A stretch of DNA of 64,000 nt from Ralstonia insidiosa (GCF_008801405.1 NZ_VZPV01000001.1:496001-560000); one strand, 5' to 3'; positions 44,683-53,396 are shown, counted from the first letter of the stretch. Program-made: numbers and translations. Notes: generated by a model from the sequence alone, not told the origin.

Positions 44683-44926
44683 CCGTGGAAGGAAAGCGCC
44701 GCGCAAAGCCTTCGAGCGGCAACCGCAGAGCGTTGGTGAGATCACTCACCGTGCGGTAGACGCCGGCCAGCATCCGCAATTCGAGGGCGGCGTCGCTGTT
44801 TCGACAGAGCATCACGAGACGACACAACGGCACGGCCGCATCGTTCGGTGCTTGCTCTATAATCACCACTTCCTGACGCGCCGATTTGACGACTGGCTTG
44901 CGGGCGCGCGGGAGTCTTGATGGCAC
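44666..44926 (-). CDS. Doubtful 86-codon reading frame, antisense to the metX leader
   Basis: The frame encodes 86 residues with no recognisable motif (includes CRLVMLCRNSD and AGVYRTVSDLTNALRLPL). Its 5' part is antisense to the promoter and first half of the SAM-II riboswitch, which argues against it being real in full. A shorter form starting inside is possible. Low certainty. Confidence 0.2.
   Translation of the reverse strand: MPSRLPRARKPVVKSARQEVVIIEQAPNDAAVPLCRLVMLCRNSDAALELRMLAGVYRTVSDLTNALRLPLEGFARRFPSTENAPA
44858..44863 (+). promoter_or_regulatory. -10 box of the metX promoter
   Basis: A perfect TATAAT at 44858-44863 predicts a transcript start near 44870, exactly at the beginning of the riboswitch aptamer. 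No good -35 hexamer is visible at 16-18 bases. Confidence 0.65.
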
Positions 44927-44970
44927 GAATGTGGCTCAGGGCTCTCATTACAAATGCGGCTAAAGAGGTT
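44872..44970 (+). promoter_or_regulatory. SAM-II (SAM-alpha) riboswitch
   Basis: The aptamer binds S-adenosylmethionine. P1 is CGCGCC (44877-44882) with GGCGCG (44903-44908). The loop begins with the conserved GATTTGA and contains GGCTTGC. The 3' pseudoknot strand carries ATTACAAATG followed by the near-invariant GGCTAAAGAGG (44958-44968). Between P1 and this strand is an insert of about 37 bases that can fold into an extra stem (GGAG...CTCTC). It lies upstream of metX, its usual target. Expression should fall when SAM is abundant. Confidence 0.92.
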
Positions 44971-45020
44971 CGGTCAGAACGTGGGTAGTGAAGGTAAGTG
45001 CCCCACGTGCGCCACATGAG

Positions 45021-45063
45021 AACCCGATTGGTTGCGACATCAGCGTTGCCGGTCGGGTTTTTT
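45021..45063 (+). terminator. Intrinsic terminator between the SAM-II riboswitch and metX
   Basis: AACCCGA (45021-45027) pairs with TCGGGTT (45053-45059), followed by a run of six T ending 10 bases before the metX start. A second hairpin, ACGTGGG/CCCACGT (44979-44985 with 45002-45008), lies just before it. The position suggests that it is the switchable output of the riboswitch. Confidence 0.75.
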
Positions 45064-45073
45064 CTTTGGTGCC

Positions 45074-46279
45074 ATGACAGAACTTCAGGCGGCCTCCGCA
45101 GATGCTGCGGCAGTGACCGAGACCCCTCCTCCAGCGGCACACAAGGCCAAACCGGCCAACGCCATCGGCCTGGTTGTGCCCGAGCGCATGCACTTTGCCG
45201 AGCCGCTGCCGCTGCGCAACGGCACGCAGCTCGCCGGCTACGACCTGATGGTCGAGACCTACGGCACGCTCAATGCCGATCGCTCGAACGCCGTGCTCAT
45301 CTGCCACGCGCTCAACGCCTCGCACCATGTGGCGGGTGTGCATGCGGAAGGTGAAGTTGGTTGGTGGGACAACATGGTCGGCCCCGGCAAGCCGGTGGAC
45401 ACCAACCGCTTCTTCGTCATCGGGGTGAACAACCTCGGCTCGTGCTTCGGCTCGACCGGCCCGATGAGCCCGCACCCGGAGACGGGCGCCCCGTACGGCG
45501 CACGCTTCCCCGTGGTGACGGTGGAAGACTGGGTGAACGCCCAGGCCCGCGTGGCCGATCGTTTTGGCATCCAGCAGTTCGCGGCGGTAATGGGTGGCAG
45601 CCTCGGCGGCATGCAGGCGCTGGCGTGGAGCCTGATGTATCCGGAGCGCGTGCGGCACTGCGTGGTGGTGGCCTCCACGCCCAAGCTGTCGGCGCAGAAC
45701 ATCGCCTTCAACGAGGTGGCGCGCAGCGCGATCCTGTCCGACCCCGACTTTCACGGCGGCGATTACTACGCCCACAACGTCAAGCCCAAGCGCGGCCTGC
45801 GCGTGGCGCGCATGATCGGCCACATCACGTATCTGTCGGACGAGGACATGGCGTCCAAGTTCGGCCGCGAGCTCAAGGCGGAAGACATCCGCTTCTCGTT
45901 CGATGTCGAGTTCCAGGTGGAGAGCTACCTGCGCTATCAAGGCGACAAGTTTGCCGAGTACTTCGACGCCAACACGTACTTGCTGATCACGCGCGCGCTG
46001 GATTACTTCGACCCCGCGCTGGCCCATGGCGGCAACCTGACCAAGGCGGTGGCACACACGCAGGCCAGTTACCTCGTCGTCAGCTTCACGACCGACTGGC
46101 GCTTCGCCCCCGCGCGTAGCCGCGAGCTGGTCAAGGCACTGCTCGACAACAAGCACCGCGTCACCTACGGCGAGATCGAAGCCCCGCACGGCCACGACGC
46201 CTTCCTCCTGGAAGACGCGCGCTACCACGCCCTGGTGCGTGCCTACTACGAACGCATCGCCCAGGAGATCGGCGCATGA
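45074..46279 (+). CDS. metX: Homoserine O-acyltransferase
   Basis: 401-residue alpha/beta hydrolase-fold enzyme that acylates homoserine in methionine synthesis. Landmarks are NALNASHHVAG, WWDNMVGPGKPVDT, the nucleophile Ser176 in MGGSLGGMQAL, the acid in TTDWRFAP and the His in APHGHDAFLLE. Acetyl versus succinyl donor cannot be settled by eye. A ~30-residue Ala-rich N-terminal extension precedes the core. The ATG at 45074 has a poor ribosome site and lies directly after a terminator. metW overlaps its end (ATGA). Confidence 0.94.
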   Translation: MTELQAASADAAAVTETPPPAAHKAKPANAIGLVVPERMHFAEPLPLRNGTQLAGYDLMVETYGTLNADRSNAVLICHALNASHHVAGVHAEGEVGWWDNMVGPGKPVDTNRFFVIGVNNLGSCFGSTGPMSPHPETGAPYGARFPVVTVEDWVNAQARVADRFGIQQFAAVMGGSLGGMQALAWSLMYPERVRHCVVVASTPKLSAQNIAFNEVARSAILSDPDFHGGDYYAHNVKPKRGLRVARMIGHITYLSDEDMASKFGRELKAEDIRFSFDVEFQVESYLRYQGDKFAEYFDANTYLLITRALDYFDPALAHGGNLTKAVAHTQASYLVVSFTTDWRFAPARSRELVKALLDNKHRVTYGEIEAPHGHDAFLLEDARYHALVRAYYERIAQEIGA

Positions 46280-46920
46280 CCACCGAAACATTGAGCGCGC
46301 AGAACGCCGCCGCACCCGCCGCTGTGCCCAACATCCTGGCCGACCGTGCGGATTTCCGTGCTATCGCGCGCTGGATCGAGCCGAACTCCACGGTGCTCGA
46401 CCTGGGCTGTGCGGATGGCAGCCTGCTGCGCGTGTTGCAGGACGAGCTGGACGTACAGGCCTATGGCATCGAGATTGACGACGCCGGTGTGCTGGCAGCC
46501 GCCAAGAAGGGCGTGCAGGTGATCCAGCAGAATCTTGAGGGCGGCCTGGCGTTGTTCGAAGACAAGAGCTTCGACACGGTCATCCTTTCGCAGACGCTGC
46601 AGACCATCCACAACACCGCACAGGTGCTGCGCGAGATGCTGCGCGTGGGCCGCGAGTGCATCGTGTCGTTCCCGAACTTTGGGTATTGGCCGCATCGGCT
46701 GTCGATCTTCCGCGGGCGCATGCCGGTGTCGGAAGCATTGCCGTATGAGTGGTACGACACGCCCAACGTGCGCGTGCTGACGATCCGCGACTTTGAAGTG
46801 CTGGCGTCCAAGGTGGGGCTGCTGATTCTCGATCGCGTCGTGCTACACGAAGGCAGCGTCGTGCGCTGGGGCGCCAACTGGCGTGGCAGCGTCGCGGTGT
46901 ACCGGGTGCGTGCAGCCTGA
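46276..46920 (+). CDS. metW: MetW, methionine biosynthesis protein
   Basis: 214 residues with a class I methyltransferase-like fold. The SAM-type loop STVLDLGCADGSLL is near residues 38-51, followed by FDTVILSQTLQTIHNTAQVLREMLRVG and the signature VSFPNFGYWPHR. MetW is required with MetX for full acyltransferase function in several proteobacteria. The 4-base overlap with metX (ATGA) indicates coupled translation and co-control by the SAM-II element. Confidence 0.95.
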   Translation: MTTETLSAQNAAAPAAVPNILADRADFRAIARWIEPNSTVLDLGCADGSLLRVLQDELDVQAYGIEIDDAGVLAAAKKGVQVIQQNLEGGLALFEDKSFDTVILSQTLQTIHNTAQVLREMLRVGRECIVSFPNFGYWPHRLSIFRGRMPVSEALPYEWYDTPNVRVLTIRDFEVLASKVGLLILDRVVLHEGSVVRWGANWRGSVAVYRVRAA

Positions 46921-47022
46921 TTGCCACGGCAATCAGCTCGCGTCCGTCCGTGCGCCTGCGCCATGCCAACGCGAGACGGGGCGCCGCGGTACACTCGACC
47001 ATCTTCCGGTGAGGAGCACGTG

Positions 47023-47760
47023 ATGGGCATATCAGTCACACGACGCATGCTGCGGACGGTCGTTGCCCTGGTGGCGAGTGCTGCGATGCTGCCGGCGCTG
47101 GCCGCGTCCTCACCAACAGAGACCCACAGCGATGCCGCCGCCCTCACGCAAATCGCCATCGCGCACTACGAGCAGAACGACTTCGGTCACGCCTTTGACG
47201 AATTTGCCGAGGCCGCGCAACGCGGTAATCGTCTCGCGCAATTCAACTACGCGATGATGCTGATGCGCGGCGAAGGTACCGTCGCCCGCCCCGAAGAGGC
47301 CGTCAAATGGTTGCGCCGCGCCGCTGATAACCAGATGACCCACGCGCAGTTTGCCTACGGCGAGCTGTACGAGCGCGGCGAGCTGGTGCCGCGCTCCGTG
47401 GAAGAGGCCAACAAGTGGTACGAGCGTGCCGCCGTCGGCGGGCATGTCGAGGCGCAGCGCGCGCTGGCCACCAACTACTTCACCGGCCGGGGCGTACCGC
47501 GTGATTACAAGCGCGCCTTCACCTGGTACAAGAAGGCCGCCGAAGGTGGCGATGCACCGTCGCAGTACATTGTCGGCAGCTACTACGAGCGCGGCGAGCC
47601 AGGCGTGGTGCCGCAGGACGTCGAGCAGGCCAAGACCTGGTACGGCCGTGCCGCCGCGCAGGGCGACGTGGGCGCGCTAGGCAAGCTGCGCGAGCTGGTG
47701 GAGAAGACCTATCGGGCCAAGCATGGCGATCCGCCCACGGCGGCGCGCCCATCCTTGTAG
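47023..47760 (+). CDS. Secreted Sel1-repeat (TPR-like) protein
   Basis: 245 residues with an N-terminal signal peptide (cleavage near ALAASSP). At least four or five Sel1 repeats follow, for example AQFNYAMMLMRGEGTVARPEEAVKWLRRAAD, AQRALATNYFTGRG and PSQYIVGSYYERGEPG. Sel1 repeats mediate protein-protein contacts. The partner is unknown and it probably acts in the periplasm. GAGGAG supports the ATG at 47023. It is transcribed alone, with a strong terminator after it. Confidence 0.88.
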   Translation: MGISVTRRMLRTVVALVASAAMLPALAASSPTETHSDAAALTQIAIAHYEQNDFGHAFDEFAEAAQRGNRLAQFNYAMMLMRGEGTVARPEEAVKWLRRAADNQMTHAQFAYGELYERGELVPRSVEEANKWYERAAVGGHVEAQRALATNYFTGRGVPRDYKRAFTWYKKAAEGGDAPSQYIVGSYYERGEPGVVPQDVEQAKTWYGRAAAQGDVGALGKLRELVEKTYRAKHGDPPTAARPSL

Positions 47761-47773
47761 CGCACACATGAAA

Positions 47774-47815
47774 AAACCGCCGGGCATGGCTTCATGCACC
47801 GGCGGTTTGTTTTTG
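47774..47815 (+). terminator. Bidirectional terminator, Sel1 gene / ybdD
   Basis: AAACCGCCGG (47774-47783) pairs with CCGGCGGTTT (47799-47808). An inner GCATG/CATGC pair closes the loop. T-rich sequence follows on the plus strand and A-runs precede it, so it can stop transcripts from both converging genes. Confidence 0.9.
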
Positions 47816-47832
47816 CAGCGTTTGATTCGCCG

Positions 47833-48027
47833 TCAGCAGCAACGGCCCACGCGGCCCTTGTAGCGCGCGTCCTGGCGTTCGCGGAAGAACTCCTCGTACG
47901 TCATGACGGGCTGGCCGGGATGGGTCTCCTGCATGTGGCGCACGTAGGTGTCGTAGTCCGGCACGCCCACCATCAGGCGCATTGCCTGGCCGAGGTAGCG
48001 GCCGAGGGTTTCGATTTCTTCGCGCAT
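47833..48027 (-). CDS. YbdD/YjiX-family small protein (DUF466)
   Basis: 64 residues with the conserved core YLGQAMRLMVGVPDYDTYVRHMQETHPGQPVMTYEEFFRERQ (shown in parts: VGVPDYDTYVRHM and MTYEEFFRERQ) and a Cys-Cys end. Genes of this family sit next to cstA/btsT pyruvate transporters in many proteobacteria and are thought to assist them. AAGGAG precedes the ATG at 48027. It lies 61 bases after cstA on the same strand. Confidence 0.9.
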   Translation of the reverse strand: MREEIETLGRYLGQAMRLMVGVPDYDTYVRHMQETHPGQPVMTYEEFFRERQDARYKGRVGRCC

Positions 48028-48088
48028 GTGGGTGCTCCTTGCAAGACAGCGGCACGCACGTGGCATGCCGCTTCCACGGTGCTGGGCC

Positions 48089-50143
48089 TTATGCGCCCAG
48101 CGCTTCGTACGGCGTTTCGTTGGCGGTCGGGCGGTTGGCCGCGCGCGCCTTGAGCACCGTGCGCACGCCGTACCAACCGATGCTGACCACCACCAGCACG
48201 AACAGGCCGCACAGGAAGGCGTCGATGCGGTCGTTCAGCACGATCTGCTGCATCTGCGCCACCGACTTGGCCGGAGCCAACAGCTTGCCTTCGGCAATCG
48301 CGCCAGCGTACTTGTTGGCGTGGGCCAGGAAGCCGATCTTCGGGTCCGGATCAAACAGCTTCTGCCAGCCGGCCGTGAGCGTGCAGATCAGCAGCCATGC
48401 GGTCGGCAGCAGCGTCACCCACACGTAGCGGTCGCGCTTCATCTTGACGAGCACGCAGGTGCCCAGTGTCAGCGCAATCGCCGCCAGCATCTGGTTGGAG
48501 ATGCCGAACAGCGGCCACAGCGTGTTGATGCCGCCCAGCGGGTCGACCACGCCCTGGTACAGGAAGTAGCCCCACAGTGCGACCGTCGCGGCGGTGGCGA
48601 TCAGGTTGGCGACCAGCGAATCCGTGCGCTTTAGTGCCGGCACGAAGGTACCCAGCAAGTCTTGCAGCATGAAGCGGCCCGCACGCGTGCCCGCATCCAC
48701 GGCGGTGAGGATGAACAGCGCCTCGAACAGAATCGCGAAGTGGTACCAGAAGGCCATCATGGCCTGACCGCCCACCACCTGGTGCAGGATGTGCGCCATG
48801 CCAACGGCCAGCGTCGGGGCGCCGCCGGCACGGGCGAGGATGGTGTTCTCACCCACGTCCTTGGCCGTCTGGATCAGCACGTCCGGCGTGATGACGAAGC
48901 CCCAGGTGGACAGCGTCTGCGCCACCACATCCGGCGTGGCACCCACCAGTGCCGCTGGGCTGTTCATCGCAAAGTACACGCCCGGGTTGATGACCGAGGC
49001 GGCCACCAGCGCCATGATGGCGACGAACGATTCCATCAGCATCGCGCCGTAGCCGATGAAGCGCGCTTGGGTTTCGTTCTCCAGCAGCTTGGGCGTGGTG
49101 CCCGACGAGATGAGCGAGTGGAAGCCCGACACCGCGCCGCACGCAATCGTGATGAACAGGAACGGGAACAGGTTGCCCGACCACACCGGGCCACCGCCGG
49201 CCGCAAACTGCGTGAGCTGCGGCATCTGCATCTTCGGCGCGACGATCAGGATGCCGATGGCCAGCGCGATGATCGTGCCGATCTTCAGGAACGTCGACAG
49301 GTAATCACGCGGGGCCAGCAGCAGCCACACCGGCAGTACCGAGGCCACAAAGCCGTAGCCGATCAGCATCCACGTCAGCGCCTTGCCGTCGAACGTGAAC
49401 AGCGGCGCGAGCGCGGCGTTCTCATGCACCGCCTGGCCGCCGATGATGGCGAGCATCAGCAGCACGAAGCCGATGATCGACACCTCGCCGATGCGGCCCG
49501 GGCGGATGTAGCGCACGTACACGCCCATGAACAGCGCGATGGGAATCGTCGCGGCCACCGTGAAGGTGCCCCACGGCGAGCCGACCAGCGCCTTCACCAC
49601 GATCAGCGCCAGCACGGCCAGGATGATGATCATGATGAGGAACGCGCCAAACAGCGCGATCACGCCGGGCACGGTGCCCATCTCGCTCTTCACCAGATCA
49701 CCCAGCGAGCGCCCGTCGCGGCGGGTGGAGATGAACAGCACGATGAAGTCCTGCACCGCGCCGGCAAATACCACGCCGGCCAGAATCCACAGCATGCCCG
49801 GCAGATAGCCCATCTGCGCGGCCAGCACGGGGCCGACCAGCGGGCCAGCACCGGCAATGGCCGCGAAGTGGTGGCCGAACAGCACGTACTTGTTGGTGGG
49901 AACGTAATCGAGCCCGTCGTTATGACGCCAGGCGGGCGTCTTGCGGGTGCCGTCCAGGCCGAGCACTTTGTCGGCAATGAAGCGGCTGTAGTAGCGATAC
50001 GCGATCAGGTAGATACATACGGCGGCCACCACCACCCACAGCGCGCTGACTGCCTCGCCGCGCGCAAGCGCAACGGTGGCAAAGGCAGACGCGCCAAGAA
50101 TGGCGACGACCAGCCAGATCAGGTGTTGCCTGACGAAGCTCAT
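48089..50143 (-). CDS. cstA: CstA-type pyruvate/peptide transporter
   Basis: 684-residue polytopic carbon-starvation protein with about sixteen to eighteen hydrophobic helices. Diagnostic parts are RYYSRFIADKVLGLDG, KTPAWRHNDGLDYVPTNKYVLFGHHFAAIAGAGPLVGPVLA and SSGTTPKLLENETQARFIGYGAMLMES. The family imports pyruvate by proton symport when carbon is scarce. It is followed by ybdD, and a sensor kinase/regulator pair is divergent from it. The length matches E. coli CstA. Confidence 0.95.
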   Translation of the reverse strand: MSFVRQHLIWLVVAILGASAFATVALARGEAVSALWVVVAAVCIYLIAYRYYSRFIADKVLGLDGTRKTPAWRHNDGLDYVPTNKYVLFGHHFAAIAGAGPLVGPVLAAQMGYLPGMLWILAGVVFAGAVQDFIVLFISTRRDGRSLGDLVKSEMGTVPGVIALFGAFLIMIIILAVLALIVVKALVGSPWGTFTVAATIPIALFMGVYVRYIRPGRIGEVSIIGFVLLMLAIIGGQAVHENAALAPLFTFDGKALTWMLIGYGFVASVLPVWLLLAPRDYLSTFLKIGTIIALAIGILIVAPKMQMPQLTQFAAGGGPVWSGNLFPFLFITIACGAVSGFHSLISSGTTPKLLENETQARFIGYGAMLMESFVAIMALVAASVINPGVYFAMNSPAALVGATPDVVAQTLSTWGFVITPDVLIQTAKDVGENTILARAGGAPTLAVGMAHILHQVVGGQAMMAFWYHFAILFEALFILTAVDAGTRAGRFMLQDLLGTFVPALKRTDSLVANLIATAATVALWGYFLYQGVVDPLGGINTLWPLFGISNQMLAAIALTLGTCVLVKMKRDRYVWVTLLPTAWLLICTLTAGWQKLFDPDPKIGFLAHANKYAGAIAEGKLLAPAKSVAQMQQIVLNDRIDAFLCGLFVLVVVSIGWYGVRTVLKARAANRPTANETPYEALGA

Positions 50144-50433
50144 GTCGGTCTCCTCGAACCTTGGTCGAAGTTGCTGAATGCGGGATGTGGGCCCATCCCT
50201 GCGGGTTGGTCCTGCCGATCCTGTCGCTCTCGCGTCGTCGGCAAGGTTTGCACGCAGTCCGTTGGCCGGATTTGGCCGGACGGCGAGGCCGTGTAGTATT
50301 TGCCAGCCCCACCCTGTGCCACAAGCGGAGGACTACGCAGCATCTGTCCGTAGTACTACGCAGGCCACGTGATTCCCAATCGAATTCGCGCCCGAACCTT
50401 ACGATGTTGCAATGCAAGGTGTCGCGCCCTGCC
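50144..50433. promoter_or_regulatory. cstA / sensor-kinase divergent control region
   Basis: 290 bases without a gene. TAGTA-type sequences recur: TAGTA at 50294-50298, the direct repeat ACTACGCAG at 50332-50340 and 50355-50363, and the perfect palindrome CGTAGTACTACG at 50349-50360. The spacing of about two helical turns suggests binding sites for a dimeric regulator, perhaps the neighbouring response regulator. Confidence 0.45.
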
Positions 50434-51858
50434 ATGAAGCTCCGCCAGAAGATCCTGCTGCTCGCTGTTGCGCCGCTGACCATCGCCATGCTGGCGATCA
50501 TGCTGACTGTGCGGCACCAGTCGATCGCGCTGGCGCAGCATGAGCGGCAACTGGTGGAGTCCGCCTACCTGCAGGCCAAGGAGACCGAGCTGCGGGCCTA
50601 TGTGAAGCTCGCGCAGAGCGCCATCGCGCCGCTGGTCGCGTCCGGCCGCGACAATGAGGCCACGCGCGATGAAGCCATGCGCACCCTTGCCCGCCTCGAC
50701 TTCGGCACCGACGGCTACTTCTTCCTCTACGACATGCGCGGCCGCAACCTCATGCACCCGCGCCAACCCGAGCTGGTCGGCCGTGACCTGTGGGACCTGA
50801 CCGACGCTGGCGGGCAGCCCACGATCCAGAAGCTGGTCGCGGCTGCGCAGAATGGTGGCGGTTTCGTGCGCTACATGTGGGACAAGCCCTCCACGCACCA
50901 GAGCGTGCCCAAGCTCGGCTATGTCGAGCCGATCCCGAAGTGGGGCTGGATGGTCGGCACCGGCCTCTATCTGGATGACATCGAGCAGACCCTGCGCCAG
51001 ATCGATCAGCGTGCGCAGACCAATATCGACCAGACGCTTGCGTGGGTGGTGGCCATCGCGGCCATCAGCATCCTGCTGGTGGCCGGCAGCGGCCTGGCAC
51101 TCAACGTGAGCGACCATCGTGAGGCGGACGCCAAGTTGCGCCAGCTTGCGCAGCAGGTGGTGCGCTCTCAGGAAGACGAGCGCGCGCGCGTCTCGCGTGA
51201 GCTGCATGACGGCATCAGCCAGGTGCTGGTGTCGACCAAGCTGCTGCTGGAAACGGCGCACGGTCATCTGGAAGCGCAGCCTGCAAAAGCGGCCGCCACC
51301 GACAAGGCCACCAGCATGCTGCGCCGCGCGCTCGATCGCTTGAACGGCGCGCTGGGCGAGGTGCGGCGCGTGTCGCACAACCTGCGCCCTGCGCTGCTCG
51401 ACGACCTGGGCCTGGCGGCTGCGCTGGAGTTGCTCGTGCGCGAAACGCGCGAAGCGCATGAGGACCGCCAACCGGGTTTCGCCATCGCGCTGGAGCTCGC
51501 CGGGCCGGTCGTGCAGTTGCCGGATGCCTGCAACACGGCGTTGTTCCGCATCGCCCAGGAGGCCATCTCCAACGTCGAGCGCCACGCCACGCATGCCACG
51601 CGCATCGGCGTGCTGCTGGAGAACGACATCGATGCCGTGCGCTTGTCCATCCGCGACAACGGCTCGGGCTTCGATGTCGAGTCCGTACAGGTCGACCCCG
51701 AGCACGGCATCGGCCTGCGCAACATGCGTGAGCGCATGGCTGCGCTGGGCGGCACCTGTACCATTGTTTCCGACGTGCACGGCACGGAGGTCTGCGCCGT
51801 GCTACCGCACATTGTCATCGCTCAACTGGCTTCCGCCGTCGCATCCACATCCGCATGA
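50434..51858 (+). CDS. Cache-domain sensor histidine kinase (NarL-type partner, HisKA_3)
   Basis: 474 residues. There is a transmembrane helix at ~7-27, then a periplasmic single Cache domain (~35-190) with GTDGYFFLYDMRGRNLMHP and GWMVGTGLYLDDIEQTL. A second helix (~200-222), the dimerisation/phospho domain SQEDERARVSRELHDGISQVL (His258) and an HATPase with GHGIGLR-like EHGIGLRNMRERM follow. An in-frame ATG at 50404 is an alternative start. Cache domains of this type bind small carboxylates. The location suggests pyruvate or a related acid as the signal and cstA as a target (inference). Confidence 0.9.
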   Translation: MKLRQKILLLAVAPLTIAMLAIMLTVRHQSIALAQHERQLVESAYLQAKETELRAYVKLAQSAIAPLVASGRDNEATRDEAMRTLARLDFGTDGYFFLYDMRGRNLMHPRQPELVGRDLWDLTDAGGQPTIQKLVAAAQNGGGFVRYMWDKPSTHQSVPKLGYVEPIPKWGWMVGTGLYLDDIEQTLRQIDQRAQTNIDQTLAWVVAIAAISILLVAGSGLALNVSDHREADAKLRQLAQQVVRSQEDERARVSRELHDGISQVLVSTKLLLETAHGHLEAQPAKAAATDKATSMLRRALDRLNGALGEVRRVSHNLRPALLDDLGLAAALELLVRETREAHEDRQPGFAIALELAGPVVQLPDACNTALFRIAQEAISNVERHATHATRIGVLLENDIDAVRLSIRDNGSGFDVESVQVDPEHGIGLRNMRERMAALGGTCTIVSDVHGTEVCAVLPHIVIAQLASAVASTSA

Positions 51859-52487
51859 ACACGCCCGTCAAACTGCTTCTCGTTGATGATCACCCGCTGG
51901 TGCGCGATGGTGTGCGCGTGCGGTTGGAGGCCGTGCCGCATTTCGAAGTGGTGGGCGAAGCCGGCGATGCGCAGGGCGCGCTCGAAGCCGCACGCACGCT
52001 GTCGCCCGATCTGGCGCTGATGGACATCGGCATGCGTGGCATGAACGGTATCGCGCTCACCGAAAAGTTTGCCGAGCAGTTTCCGGAGATTGCCGTGCTC
52101 GTGCTGTCGATGCACGACAACCTGGAGTACGTGCGCCAGGTGATTCGCGCCGGTGCGCGTGGTTATGTACTCAAGGATGCGCCCGCCAGCGAACTGGTCG
52201 ACGCCATCGATGCGGTGTTGGCTGGCCGTGCCTTCTACAGCGCACAACTGGCGATGCGCATGGCCGAGCAGGCCATCATGCCCACGCCCGTGGAGGCGCT
52301 CACACCGCGCGAGCGCGACATCCTCGATGGCATCGCCAAGGGCTACGCCAACAAGCGCATCGCTGACGAACTCGGGCTCTCCGTGCGCACGGTGGAGTCG
52401 CACCGCCTGAACCTCAAGCGCAAGCTCGGCATCGAGGGCCAGGCGGAGCTGGTGAAGTTTGCCGTGGAGCTGGGCAAGGGCCGCTAA
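51855..52487 (+). CDS. NarL/FixJ-family response regulator
   Basis: 210 residues. The receiver has LLVDDHPLVRDGV, phospho-acceptor Asp57 (LALMDIGMRGMNG), Ser in LVLSMHD and Lys in YVLKDAPASEL. The LuxR-type HTH is LTPRERDILDGIAKGYANKRIADELGLSVRTVESHRLNLKRKL (in parts: LTPRERDILDGIAKG and LSVRTVESHRLNL). All conserved residues are present. It overlaps the kinase gene by 4 bases, so the pair is co-translated. Confidence 0.94.
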   Translation: MNTPVKLLLVDDHPLVRDGVRVRLEAVPHFEVVGEAGDAQGALEAARTLSPDLALMDIGMRGMNGIALTEKFAEQFPEIAVLVLSMHDNLEYVRQVIRAGARGYVLKDAPASELVDAIDAVLAGRAFYSAQLAMRMAEQAIMPTPVEALTPRERDILDGIAKGYANKRIADELGLSVRTVESHRLNLKRKLGIEGQAELVKFAVELGKGR

Positions 52488-52534
52488 GTTATCGCTATCG
52501 TTACCGTTGTCGCTATCGTCTTCCGAGGTTTGCC

Positions 52535-53323
52535 ATGCCGCGCTTTGCCGCCAACCTGTCCATGATGTATCAGGAGCACGCGTTTCTCGACCGCTTTGCC
52601 GCCGCGGCAAAAGATGGCTTCGAGGGCGTGGAGTTTCTCTTTCCCTACGACTTTGACCGCGCGGACATCCGTGCCCGCCTGGACGATGCAGGTCTCGCAC
52701 AAGCGCTGTTCAACGCCCCGCCGGGCGATTGGGCAAGCGGCGAGCGCGGCATTGCTTCACTGCCCGGGCGCGAAGACGAGTTCAAGCGTGGCATTACGAC
52801 AGCGCTGGAGTATGCGCAGGTGCTCGGCAACACGCGCCTGCATGTGATGGCCGGCCTGCTGCCCACCGGCGCCGACCGCGCACGCCATCAGGCCACCTAC
52901 GTGAGCAACGTCGCCTATGCCGCGCGCGAGGCTGCGGGTGCAGGTATCACCATCGTGCTCGAGCCGATCAACACACGCGACATGCCCGGCTTCTTCCTCA
53001 CGCATCAGGCGCAAGCGCACGCGGTGTGCAAGGAGGTCGGCGTCCCCAACCTGAAGGTGCAGTTCGACCTGTACCACGCGCAGATCATGGAGGGCGACCT
53101 GTCGGTCAAGCTCAAGCAGTACGTGGCCGATGTCGGCCATGTGCAGATTGCCGGCGTGCCCGATCGCCACGAGCCGGATGCGGGCGAGCTGAACTACCCG
53201 CACCTTTTCACGTTGATGGATGCGCTGGGCTACGACGGTTGGGTCGGCTGCGAGTACCGGCCGCGCGCCGGCACCAGCGAGGGGCTGGGCTGGCTCAGGC
53301 GTTGGCGCGAGAGCCAGCGCTGA
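52535..53323 (+). CDS. hyi: Hydroxypyruvate isomerase-like TIM-barrel protein (Hyi/OtnI family)
   Basis: 262 residues of the AP-endonuclease-2-like TIM-barrel superfamily. It has FAANLSMMYQEHAFLDRFAAA at the start, FLFPYDF, LEPINTRDMPGFFL, QFDLYHAQIMEGDL, GHVQIAGVPDRHEP and GWVGCEYRP. Metal ligands are Glu, Asp, His and Glu in these segments. Members isomerise hydroxypyruvate to tartronate semialdehyde, or 2-oxotetronate. No glyoxylate-pathway partners are adjacent, so the substrate is uncertain. The short gap before it contains imperfect TATCGCTATCGTT repeats. Confidence 0.85.
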   Translation: MPRFAANLSMMYQEHAFLDRFAAAAKDGFEGVEFLFPYDFDRADIRARLDDAGLAQALFNAPPGDWASGERGIASLPGREDEFKRGITTALEYAQVLGNTRLHVMAGLLPTGADRARHQATYVSNVAYAAREAAGAGITIVLEPINTRDMPGFFLTHQAQAHAVCKEVGVPNLKVQFDLYHAQIMEGDLSVKLKQYVADVGHVQIAGVPDRHEPDAGELNYPHLFTLMDALGYDGWVGCEYRPRAGTSEGLGWLRRWRESQR

Positions 53324-53344
53324 TCGGGCGCACCGCAAAAGAAA

Positions 53345-53377
53345 AACGGCCGGATCTGCATACGCATTCCGGCCGTT
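53345..53377 (+). terminator. Terminator after the hyi-like gene
   Basis: AACGGCCGGA (53345-53354) pairs perfectly with TCCGGCCGTT (53368-53377) and is followed by TTGTTGTGTT. The A-run before it allows function on the minus strand for the converging DUF3617 gene. Confidence 0.85.
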
Positions 53378-53396
53378 GTTGTGTTGGCGCGCTGGC

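Noticed and set aside
48662..50296. 544-codon plus-strand frame opposite cstA
   Set aside because: Low-complexity Arg/His/Gln-rich translation, no ribosome site, fully antisense to cstA.
52488..52534. TATCGCTATCGTT imperfect repeats
   Set aside because: Only about 30 bases long with no spacer structure. Too short to interpret as an element.
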